Assembly: GCA_947498155.1 (NCBI GenBank)
Contig: CANMJD010000001.1
Span: 992,001 to 1,056,000 of the forward strand
Reading direction: 5' to 3'
DNA from: an uncultured Pseudoruegeria sp.
Lineage (GTDB): Bacteria > Pseudomonadota > Alphaproteobacteria > Rhodobacterales > Rhodobacteraceae
DNA length: 64,000 bases
Position 1 is the first letter of the stretch; each line of letters opens with the position of its first letter. The notes beneath the pieces are model-generated. The model worked only from the letters and a program-made list of their open reading frames with translations, did not search any database and was not told where the DNA came from. Below, one piece after another: positions 37,198 through 44,627 of this stretch. Position numbers and translations under genes: made by a program.

Positions 37198-37341
37198 ATG
37201 GGAATTGCAGCAATGGTGACGCTCGCGGTCAATGCCAAGTCTATGTTGAAGGGCGAAACGCTTTCGACCAAAGCCAAACAAAGAATTATCGCCAACGGAG
37301 TGGCACCTGCAAGCGTCACTGGCGTGGTGCAGCTGGTCATC
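37198..37341 (+). other. Short ORF fragment of unknown origin
   Basis: A 47-codon reading frame (MGIAAMVTLAVNAKSM ... VVQLVI) follows the IS remnant. The frame is also open upstream for some 20 codons without an obvious start. There is no ribosome site and no recognised family. It may be the tail of another disrupted gene. Confidence 0.25.
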
Positions 37342-37394
37342 TAGCTCCAGAATCCGATGCAGAGATAAACCACAAGGGGTTTCCGGCCCTTAGC

Positions 37395-37424
37395 GGACCT
37401 TAATGCGGATCGCAGCTAAGGTCC
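37395..37424. repeat. Interspersed palindromic repeat (GGACCTTA ... TAAGGTCC)
   Basis: GGACCTTA (37395-37402) and TAAGGTCC (37417-37424) flank a 14-nt loop containing GCGGATCGCAGC. A related, more degenerate copy lies near 40302-40332 (AGACCTTAGCGCG...GCGCAGCGAACGG). The two resemble short intergenic palindromic elements scattered in rhodobacterial genomes. Only these two copies are visible here. Confidence 0.45.
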
Positions 37425-37625
37425 GGAACAAGCCCCAAAGTTACACTTTCCGCAACACACATTAATGGCCGCTTTCGGTGATCTCCTCCATTGCCCTTCA
37501 GGGTATGGCTCCGGTACACTATCCTCAGGAATGTTTGTTGTTAAAAAATGCGATCTAGACAGTCACTTGAGGAATCAGATGCCGGAAACGCGTGGCGACC
37601 TTCTTCAAGCCGCCACGCTTATTGG

Positions 37626-39032
37626 TCAGTTCAGAGTATTTTTGTAGATCACGCCATCTTTCATGATTAGTCGCATTGTCGGGATGTCACGAGGGCGCGG
37701 ATCGGCGTCGTACCATTTCTCGTTGCCGCCGATCACACTTATGTCTTCAAGTGGGTTTCCATCGACAACTAGAACGTCAGCGTAAGCGCCTTCCGCAATC
37801 AGACCGAGAGGACCTTCGAGGTATGGATTGGCTTTTCCAGAGTATGCCAGAAGTTCCCCAGCCGAAGAGGTTGCCGCAACAAGCATTGCATGATTGCCGA
37901 ACAGTTCAGCGTGGAACCACTTTTCGTGATCCATTTGTGTCCTGAATAGTTCAGCGGGGGCAAAAACGATGTCAGACTGGAACGCCATTTTTGGTTGGAT
38001 TTCCTTGACGTTCTCGACAAAATCCTTGGAAAATTCAGTTGCCAAAGCGAGTTTCGCTTGGTTTTCCTTGGTTTGAAGGCCCGGGTTCTGCTCGATATAA
38101 GGGGATATTCCAGTCATCTGAGAGACAAGGAAGATATCATTGTCCTTCATCAGCTGAAGTGTTTCCCGGCTGGCGAAAAAGCCGTGTTCGATGCTTTTTA
38201 CACCCGCCTCAATGGCACGCGTAATTCCCTCGTCAGAGAAAACGTGAACGCCGACATAGGTATCCCAATCGGCTGCAACGCGTACCGCCGCTTCGAGTTC
38301 TTCGGGTTGGTATTGAAGTGTGTGAAGTGGATCGAGAATCGAAGCGACGCCACCTCCCGCCATCATTTTGATCTGAGTGGCCCCCTGAGACAGGTTCTGA
38401 CGAACAGCGGCCATGACACCATCTACACCGTCTGCCACATACGTGATTCCGAGACGTTGCGCATTGCTGTCATTGGCATAGGGAGGCAAGTTCGGGTTGC
38501 GCATGGATGCGGTCCGAAAGTCGCCGTGGCCCGATGTTTGTGAGAGAAAGGCACCGGCCGGGTAAATGCGTGGGCCATCGATCAGACCCGCATCGACCGT
38601 CTTCTTTACACCCGACCCTCCGCCGCCCATTTCGCGTACGCTGGTAAACCCGCTATACAGGTATTCATTGGCCATGTGCGCCGCGCGCACTGCAATTTCG
38701 TCCCAGGTTGCAGCCTCCACGGCACCAAGGCCGCCACTAATGTTCAGGTAAAGATGTGAGTGCGCATCGATCAGCCCAGGCATCAAAGTGCGTCCATCGC
38801 AGTCAATCTGGTTTGCACCTTCTGCGTTAAGTGACGTATCGCCGACAGCCGAAATCAGATTGCCCTCAATCAGAACATTTTGCCCTTCAATCAAGTTTTC
38901 GGTGAAACCATCAAACACCGCACAGTTCGTGAATAGAACCAGTGCCGGAGAAGCCTCTACCTGAGCGAGCGCCGACGTAGCCGTTGCTGTCGCGAGCAAA
39001 ACACCCGCAACAGATTGCAGAGTACTTTTCAT
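37626..39032 (-). CDS. Secreted amidohydrolase-superfamily protein
   Basis: A 468-residue metal-dependent hydrolase with a signal peptide (MKSTLQSVAGVLLATATATSALAQ). It shows GRTLMPGLIDAHSHLYLN (HxH metal site), a strand-4 Lys region (TQIKMMAGGG), VGVHVFSDEGI and SIEHGFFAS (His ligands), FQSDIVFAP (Asp) and the C-terminal GAYADVLVVDGNPLEDI. The layout matches the imidazolonepropionase-like / prolidase-like secreted amidohydrolases. The substrate is unknown. The ATG at 39032 has GGGAG at 6 nt; an ATG two codons upstream touches that site. It is divergent from an AraC regulator. Confidence 0.88.
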   Translation of the reverse strand: MKSTLQSVAGVLLATATATSALAQVEASPALVLFTNCAVFDGFTENLIEGQNVLIEGNLISAVGDTSLNAEGANQIDCDGRTLMPGLIDAHSHLYLNISGGLGAVEAATWDEIAVRAAHMANEYLYSGFTSVREMGGGGSGVKKTVDAGLIDGPRIYPAGAFLSQTSGHGDFRTASMRNPNLPPYANDSNAQRLGITYVADGVDGVMAAVRQNLSQGATQIKMMAGGGVASILDPLHTLQYQPEELEAAVRVAADWDTYVGVHVFSDEGITRAIEAGVKSIEHGFFASRETLQLMKDNDIFLVSQMTGISPYIEQNPGLQTKENQAKLALATEFSKDFVENVKEIQPKMAFQSDIVFAPAELFRTQMDHEKWFHAELFGNHAMLVAATSSAGELLAYSGKANPYLEGPLGLIAEGAYADVLVVDGNPLEDISVIGGNEKWYDADPRPRDIPTMRLIMKDGVIYKNTLN

Positions 39033-39129
39033 ATCCATCTCCCATTGGATCAGCCCCTGTGCTTGGGGCGTTTGAACTGAGAGACAGTATAACGATTGAC
39101 GGAACCATCGCCTGTCTTCGAAGCGCGGT

Positions 39130-39178
39130 TAGGGCAGTTTCTTGCCCCATAGGGACTAATTAGAGCAGTTTATTCCCC
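39130..39178. promoter_or_regulatory. Direct repeats, candidate AraC-type operator
   Basis: TAGGGCAGTTTCTTGCCCC (39130-39148) and TAGAGCAGTTTATTCCCC (39161-39178) are direct repeats starting 31 bp apart, about three helical turns. They lie between the divergent amidohydrolase and AraC genes. Direct repeats in helical phase are the usual target layout of AraC-family regulators. Confidence 0.55.
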
Positions 39179-39201
39179 TTGGGTCGTTCTGAGACGCTAG
39201 G

Positions 39202-40242
39202 ATGAAACTGACAATCAAAGCGAACACTGAATCGATGAAGCACACTTTACCACTTGTAAAACTGAGCGTTTTGCGCCCCTTCGCCGCGGAACTCCGCGAA
39301 TGCGGTATTGACCCGGAACCAGTGTTTGAGAGCGTCGGGTTAACTGAGGGTGCAATCTTTGAGGCCGACCTCTCAGTTCACGTCATGGTCATCCACCAGT
39401 TTGTCGAGAACGCCGCCAAGTCTGCCGAAGATCCCTTTTTTGGGGCCCGCGTTGGAAGCAAACTCGATGTTCAGGGATGGACGATACTTGAGGACGCTGA
39501 GGCACGCGCGTCAACAGTGGGAGACTTTCTGTCGATCTTTATCGCGCGGTCCAACGAAATTGCCAGTTCTGTCACAGAACATCTTAATGTAGCCGGCCAA
39601 ACGGCAGTTTTTGGAGAGACGCGCTCTTTTACACCCCAAATTCTGCCCGCTCAGAACGATGCGTTCATGGTAGCGCTCGGCCTGGCCGTTCTCCGGCGGG
39701 CTTTGCGCAATCGGCTGGACCCATCGAAAGTAACAGTTACTTTAAGCGACCCCACGGTTCTGCCATCGGAATTCGACCTGATGCATCCGATGAGGGGGAA
39801 CAGAATGGGGTTCAGTATTCACTTTCCGTCGTCTTGGTTGTCCCTAAAACTGGATCCTGTGTTGCCCAGTTTAGCCAAGGTGGAGAAACCCGACACGGCT
39901 GCCGACGGGTTTGTTCAATCCTTTAGGCAAATGCTCCGCGCCCACATCGAACAGATTGACCTGAGCGCTTCAAAATGTGCGGCAATCGCTTCGATGAGCC
40001 AACACAAGCTGAAACGACGACTAGCTGAGAACGGGACCAATATTACGAGCGAGATAAGCTTCGTGAGGCAACAGTACGCAAGAGAAGTTCTTGTCACGAC
40101 CAGTAGGTCGATTTCTGATATCGCGACCGTTCTCGGGTTTACGGATGCCGCCAATTTTACCCGAGCCTTCCGCCGCGCAAACGGCATGACGCCAACTACT
40201 TTTAGAAGACTGCATGCAGTCGAGGACGGCGAAAAAAAATGA
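39202..40242 (+). CDS. AraC-family transcriptional regulator
   Basis: The 346-residue protein has an N-terminal arabinose-binding-type effector region (PF12625-like: LRECGIDPEPVFESVGLTEGAIFE ... DPFFGARVG). The C-terminal double HTH (about 245-340) ends in SISDIATVLGFTDAANFTRAFRRANGMTPTTFRRLH. The first ATG (39202) and another at 39235 are both possible, and neither has a strong ribosome site. Divergent transcription and the intervening repeats point to control of the amidohydrolase. Confidence 0.9.
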   Translation: MKLTIKANTESMKHTLPLVKLSVLRPFAAELRECGIDPEPVFESVGLTEGAIFEADLSVHVMVIHQFVENAAKSAEDPFFGARVGSKLDVQGWTILEDAEARASTVGDFLSIFIARSNEIASSVTEHLNVAGQTAVFGETRSFTPQILPAQNDAFMVALGLAVLRRALRNRLDPSKVTVTLSDPTVLPSEFDLMHPMRGNRMGFSIHFPSSWLSLKLDPVLPSLAKVEKPDTAADGFVQSFRQMLRAHIEQIDLSASKCAAIASMSQHKLKRRLAENGTNITSEISFVRQQYAREVLVTTSRSISDIATVLGFTDAANFTRAFRRANGMTPTTFRRLHAVEDGEKK

Positions 40243-40922
40243 GTTGTTCGCCGAACCTGACACTCATCCTGGTAGACCCGACGGCAGCTTTGTCCCTCTC
40301 AGCAGACCTTAGCGCGTAGCGCAGCGAACGGCCGCTTCCCGCCCCTTGTATCAAAGCCTGATAATGTCGTCAGCCCAGCGCCATCTCATTCGTCTGTTCT
40401 TGTCAGACTTGCGAACGGCCCCGGAAGAAATCCGAGGCCGTATTCTCATATCACCAGCCAAAATGACCTATTGAAACGTTTAGGTCATGTCACATGAAAC
40501 GCCACAACAATGTGGCGCTCCATCTGACATTACCTATCCACACATGATAAACCTTTTTAATTCAAATCACTCATATCACAGCGGCACGGTATACTGACCA
40601 AAAAATTCGTAATGAACTACCTTCTTTTCATGGAGCGACCGATTGCCTCGTCGCACCCCTTTAAAGGCAAATCCCCACTCGGTTGCTCAAGAGACCGAAC
40701 CGACAATCTGAATAGAAGCGCCTTATCAATGATCCGGCGAGCCGCCGTTCGACAAAACATTACTAAAAGTCAGCTGCGCGGATAAAAGGGTGAATTCGCT
40801 GTGTTTGCACCAAGGTCTGCAATATCGAGTAACCGGCCGCATATGTGCGGCTGGTCTTTCAATTTTACCGATCTCTGAGGAGATTTTCAGGTCGGTTCCG
40901 TTTCTCCAGCGGGTTGGAATGT
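40243..40922. other. Gene-free region with palindromes
   Basis: These 680 bp lack a credible ORF. They contain a degenerate palindromic repeat near 40302-40332 and two consecutive perfect stem-loops at 40463-40517. A GCCGCA/TGCGGC hairpin (40836-40851) downstream of the acyl-CoA dehydrogenase may end that transcript, although it lacks a T-tract. Confidence 0.5.
40463..40517. repeat. Two adjacent perfect stem-loops
   Basis: ATGACCTA (40463-40470) pairs with TAGGTCAT (40481-40488) across a 10-nt loop. Twelve nt later CGCCACA (40500-40506) pairs with TGTGGCG (40511-40517) across ACAA. No T-tract follows. The element lies in a gene-free region after the AraC gene. It could be a small RNA, an mRNA end structure or a mobile repeat. 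Confidence 0.45.
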
Positions 40923-42101
40923 TCAGCCGGTCTCACCAAATCCTTTCGGCACTGGCAGATCAGGCAAGGTTGCCGCTCGTTTTTGCAGGGCCCGCCCGAT
41001 AACTACACGGCTGATTTCGGTTGTCCCGTCCACGATCCGCAGCATTTGTGCAAGGCGGGACAAACGGTCCAGACCATATGGCTGCAACAGCCCCATGCCG
41101 CCCAGCACTTGCGTGCAGGTGTTCGCAGCCTTAACTGCGGCATCTGGCACAAACCGTTTGGCATGAGCGGCCATCAGTGGGCCCTCGGGCGTGCCCAGGG
41201 ATTCCGCCGCCTTGCGATAAAGCAGCCTGGAGGCTTCAAGATCTGTTGCAACCTCGCCCAGCATCCACTGGATCCCGTCCAGATCGAGGTTCCTTCCGCC
41301 AAACATCTTGCGGTTCCTGGAATAGGACAGCGCCGTATCCAGGGCAGCCTGCATCAATCCACAGCATCCTGACGCGATTGAGACGCGGGCGATGTCGATC
41401 GCCATGAGTGAACCTTGCAGGCCCTGACCAATGGGCAGGATGATGTTGTCTTCGCTCACCACGACCTTGTCCATATACATCTCGGCCAGAGGCAGGAAGT
41501 TGTAGGACGGTGTGTCGTAGAGCGGGCCAAAGCTGAGGCCCGGCGCGTCGGCGGGAATAGCGATCATCGCCATATCCCTGTGGCCGGGTGCGTCACTGGT
41601 TTTGACCACGGTGAAATAGATATCAGCCTCGGTCGCCAGGCTGACCCATGCCTTCGCACCGCTGATCGTCCATGTGCCGTCGTCATTGATCACGGCTCGC
41701 GAATACATGTTTGTGGCATCCGATCCGGATTGCGGTTCGGTCAGTGCAAAGTTCGCCAGTTTGCGGCCCGAGGTCAGATCCCGTGCCCATTTTTCCTTGA
41801 AGGTATCTGTGCCATAGCCGCAGCCCGCGAAGGTGCAGATGTTATGCATCGACAGGGCAAAGGCATAAGCGCCATCTCCGAGCCCCAGCTGTTCGTAGAC
41901 CTGAATGCCCTCTGAAAGTGGCAAGCCCTGGCCGCCAAACTCTTCGGGGGCGTAGAGCCCGGTCAGGCCAGCGGCCCCGGCCTTGTCCGACGCATCACGG
42001 GGCCATGTCTTCGTGGCGTTCCAGGCGTCCACATTGGGCAGGATGACCTGCTCCGCGTGGTCGCGTGCGGCCTGGAGTATGGTGGCGAGTTTGTCTGACA
42101 T
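40923..42101 (-). CDS. Acyl-CoA dehydrogenase family flavoprotein
   Basis: A 392-residue protein with the ACAD layout: helical N-domain ([20 protein letters not shown]), the FAD-contacting beta-domain ([20 protein letters not shown] and [22 protein letters not shown]), and a C-domain with RNRKMFGG and [20 protein letters not shown]. It introduces an alpha-beta double bond in an acyl-CoA. At the position of the MCAD-type catalytic Glu (EGT) it has Asp358 in RIVDGTTEI, so the base may differ or sit elsewhere. AAAGGA precedes the ATG by 7 nt. It lies 192 nt behind an AraC gene in the same direction as the ligase-thiolase cluster. Confidence 0.9.
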   Translation of the reverse strand: MSDKLATILQAARDHAEQVILPNVDAWNATKTWPRDASDKAGAAGLTGLYAPEEFGGQGLPLSEGIQVYEQLGLGDGAYAFALSMHNICTFAGCGYGTDTFKEKWARDLTSGRKLANFALTEPQSGSDATNMYSRAVINDDGTWTISGAKAWVSLATEADIYFTVVKTSDAPGHRDMAMIAIPADAPGLSFGPLYDTPSYNFLPLAEMYMDKVVVSEDNIILPIGQGLQGSLMAIDIARVSIASGCCGLMQAALDTALSYSRNRKMFGGRNLDLDGIQWMLGEVATDLEASRLLYRKAAESLGTPEGPLMAAHAKRFVPDAAVKAANTCTQVLGGMGLLQPYGLDRLSRLAQMLRIVDGTTEISRVVIGRALQKRAATLPDLPVPKGFGETG

Positions 42102-42293
42102 TGGTGGATCCTTTCAATGGCGATTGTTCTCAGATGACGCCACAACCCGGCAATCGTGGATGGCCAGACTGATGAGCTATGAAGGCGAAACTTCAGCTGA
42201 AAATGCTTCTCTGCGGCAAGATTTAGCGAGCCAGCCCGTTAAGCTCTATCTCGTGCGCTGACAGATAATTGTCCAAAAGTGACAAATGGCCGC

Positions 42294-43313
42294 TTATGTT
42301 TGTGATTTGCGGTATGAGCTGGGCGTGCTTCCGGTCCAGCGTTGAAAGGCCCGGTGAAAATTGGCAGCCGAGGAGAATCCGACATCATGTGCGATGGCCT
42401 CGACGCTTTTGCGTCCCGCCTGCAAATCGCGGATCGCAATGTCGCGGCGCAGGGCATCCTTGATCGCCTGAAACGATGTGCCATCCGCCTGCAACCTGCG
42501 GATCAGGGTGCGCGGGGTCATGTGCATTGCGGATGCTGTCTGGGTCAGGGTCGCCGCGTCCCATCCCGTTTGACCCAGATAGGTGCGCACCCGAAGCGAT
42601 TGGGTGTGCTCGCGCGAAGAGGTGAAGATCCAGTCCCGGGGCGCGTTTTGCAAAAACCGGTCAAGGTCAGCGGTGCTGCGCGTCTGCACGGGACCCAGTG
42701 CATTCGGATCGAACGAGATTGCGGTGGCGGGCTGGCCAAACCGCAGCGGTGCAGGAAAGATGATCGCGTAATCCTGATCAAAGTCCGGGCGGTCAAACGC
42801 GAAACCGACAGCCTTAACCGGAACCTCATGCCCTGCCAGCCAAGACATGAGACCGTGGGCAAGTTTGAGGATCAGCATATGCCCAAACCGCTGAAGCGGC
42901 ACGTCGCCTTGTGGTTTCAGGGTGAGCACCAATGCGCTTTCAGTATCATCCAGGTCAAACTGATAGTCATCCAGCAGCAAATTCCAGAAGGTCGAAAACC
43001 GGTAGAGTGCAGATGCAAGAGACGTGGCTTCCCTGACAGTGGTCAAAAGATGTTGCAGGGCCCTTGGTCTGACGGGTCTGCTCCAAAGCCCCATCATCTC
43101 ATCACCGGTCTCAACTGCGGCAAGTTGATAGAGGCAAACGATCTGATCCAGCGTGACGCGACCATTCGGCGAGCGCGTATCCGCGTTCAGACCGGACCGG
43201 CCAAGCAGCGACGCCATCTGCGCCTCTGGGCACAGGGCGTGCAGCGCCACCAGCCAGTCATCGACAAACTGGCTGGAAACGGTGGAGAGGATCGTTGGTG
43301 TGACATTGGTCAT
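42294..43313 (-). CDS. AraC-family transcriptional regulator
   Basis: The 339-residue protein has the PF12625-type N-terminal region (QMASLLGRSGLNADTRSPNGRVTLDQIVCLYQLA) and a C-terminal AraC HTH pair. The latter includes LTQTASAMHMTPRTLIRRLQADGTSFQAIKDALRRDIAIRDL and SVEAIAHDVGFSSAANFHRAFQRWTGSTPSSYRK. It sits between the thiolase and the acyl-CoA dehydrogenase on the same strand, with gaps of 129 and 192 nt that leave room for separate promoters. It probably senses an intermediate of the neighbouring CoA pathway. Confidence 0.92.
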   Translation of the reverse strand: MTNVTPTILSTVSSQFVDDWLVALHALCPEAQMASLLGRSGLNADTRSPNGRVTLDQIVCLYQLAAVETGDEMMGLWSRPVRPRALQHLLTTVREATSLASALYRFSTFWNLLLDDYQFDLDDTESALVLTLKPQGDVPLQRFGHMLILKLAHGLMSWLAGHEVPVKAVGFAFDRPDFDQDYAIIFPAPLRFGQPATAISFDPNALGPVQTRSTADLDRFLQNAPRDWIFTSSREHTQSLRVRTYLGQTGWDAATLTQTASAMHMTPRTLIRRLQADGTSFQAIKDALRRDIAIRDLQAGRKSVEAIAHDVGFSSAANFHRAFQRWTGSTPSSYRKSQT

Positions 43314-43442
43314 AACGCCTCAGGAGGTATCACCAATTCCGGTCGACATGAAACACAGCACATGCAGATGGCGACCTTCGCAGATGACAGAATGTCAATG
43401 TCCGAACCAGATAACGCTCTGCTTGAACTAATTTCAGTGGGG

Positions 43443-44627
43443 TCAGGCGACTTCGAACAGTGCTGCGGCACCCATGCCTCCGCCAACACACATGGAGGTC
43501 ACCACGTATTTTACGCCACGACGCCTCCCCTCAATCAGAGCGTGCCCGACTTGTCTCGCACCTGTCATGTCGTAGGGGTGGCCAATCGATATCGCACCGC
43601 CGTTCACGTTGTAGATTTCGGGATCGATCCCAAGATGGTCGCGGCAATAGAGAACCTGGCAGGCAAAGGCTTCGTTAAGCTCCCAAAGGCCGATTTCTTC
43701 GATGCGAAGACCTGCATTCTTCAGCAGCTTTGGAATGGCATAGATCGGGCCGACACCCATCTCTTCCGGTGCGTTTCCTGCAACAGCCATGCCGCGATAA
43801 ATACCCAGCGGTGTGAGGCCCCGCTGCTCAGCCATTTTGCCTTCCATGAGAACACAAGCCGAGGCCCCGTCAGAAAGCTGGCTTGCGTTTCCGGCAGTGA
43901 TCACGCCGCCTTCGACAACCGGGTTCAACTGGTCAAGAGTTTCGGCCGTCGTGCCCGGCCGGTTGCCTTCGTCTTTTGACAAGGTCACCTCTTCCAGGGT
44001 TTCCTCTCCGGTTTCGCGGTTCTTGACCCGCTTAATCGCTGTGATCGGGACAATCTCGTCATCAAAGGCGCCAGCGGCCTGAGCCCGGGCCGTCCGGCCT
44101 TGAGAAAGTGCAGCGTATTCATCTTGGGCGTCGCGACTGATCCCATAAGCTCGCGCCACATTTTCCGCCGTCATCAGCATCGGCATATAGGCATGCTCTG
44201 ATTGGGCGATAACATTTGGGTCTTTCTCATCGCCCGCCCATTTCAGATATGCATTCTGCAGGGCGGAAATATTCTCCTGCCCGCCCGCCACGGCAACGTT
44301 CTGACCATCCACAATGACCTGCTTTGCAGCCGTCGCAATGGCCATCAACCCGGAGGAGCATTGCCTGTCGATCGTCTGTCCTGCCACCGTATTGGGAAGG
44401 CCCGCCGCCAGCGCCGACAAACGGGCGACATTCATGCCTGCTGTCCCCGCCGTAAGGACCGATCCGATGACGACATCTTCGATCGAACCGGGGTCCACAC
44501 CTGCACGTTCAACCGCGTGCTGAATGGCGTGACCCATCATGGTGGGGGATTTGATGTTGTTTAACGCACCTTTGAAGGCCACCCCAATAGGGGTTCGTGC
44601 GGTTGAGACGATAACGGCTTCTCTCAT
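43443..44627 (-). CDS. Thiolase (acetyl-CoA C-acyltransferase)
   Basis: The 394-residue thiolase begins MREAVIVSTARTPIG. It has the active-site nucleophile in TIDRQCSSGLMAI, NEAFACQVL, the base motif NVNGGAISIGHPYDMTGAR and the second cysteine in SMCVGGGMGAAAL. It cleaves a 3-ketoacyl-CoA, releasing acetyl-CoA. The GHPYDMTG sequence differs from the more usual GHPxGxSG in the loop beside the catalytic His, which may reflect an atypical substrate. It overlaps the FadB/J-like gene by 4 nt. Confidence 0.94.
   Translation of the reverse strand: MREAVIVSTARTPIGVAFKGALNNIKSPTMMGHAIQHAVERAGVDPGSIEDVVIGSVLTAGTAGMNVARLSALAAGLPNTVAGQTIDRQCSSGLMAIATAAKQVIVDGQNVAVAGGQENISALQNAYLKWAGDEKDPNVIAQSEHAYMPMLMTAENVARAYGISRDAQDEYAALSQGRTARAQAAGAFDDEIVPITAIKRVKNRETGEETLEEVTLSKDEGNRPGTTAETLDQLNPVVEGGVITAGNASQLSDGASACVLMEGKMAEQRGLTPLGIYRGMAVAGNAPEEMGVGPIYAIPKLLKNAGLRIEEIGLWELNEAFACQVLYCRDHLGIDPEIYNVNGGAISIGHPYDMTGARQVGHALIEGRRRGVKYVVTSMCVGGGMGAAALFEVA

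Noticed and set aside
42342-43979. 545-codon open frame on the plus strand
   Set aside because: It lies antisense to the AraC and thiolase genes, has Arg/His/Gln-rich composition without domain motifs, and starts and ends inside well-supported genes. It is a GC-driven shadow.
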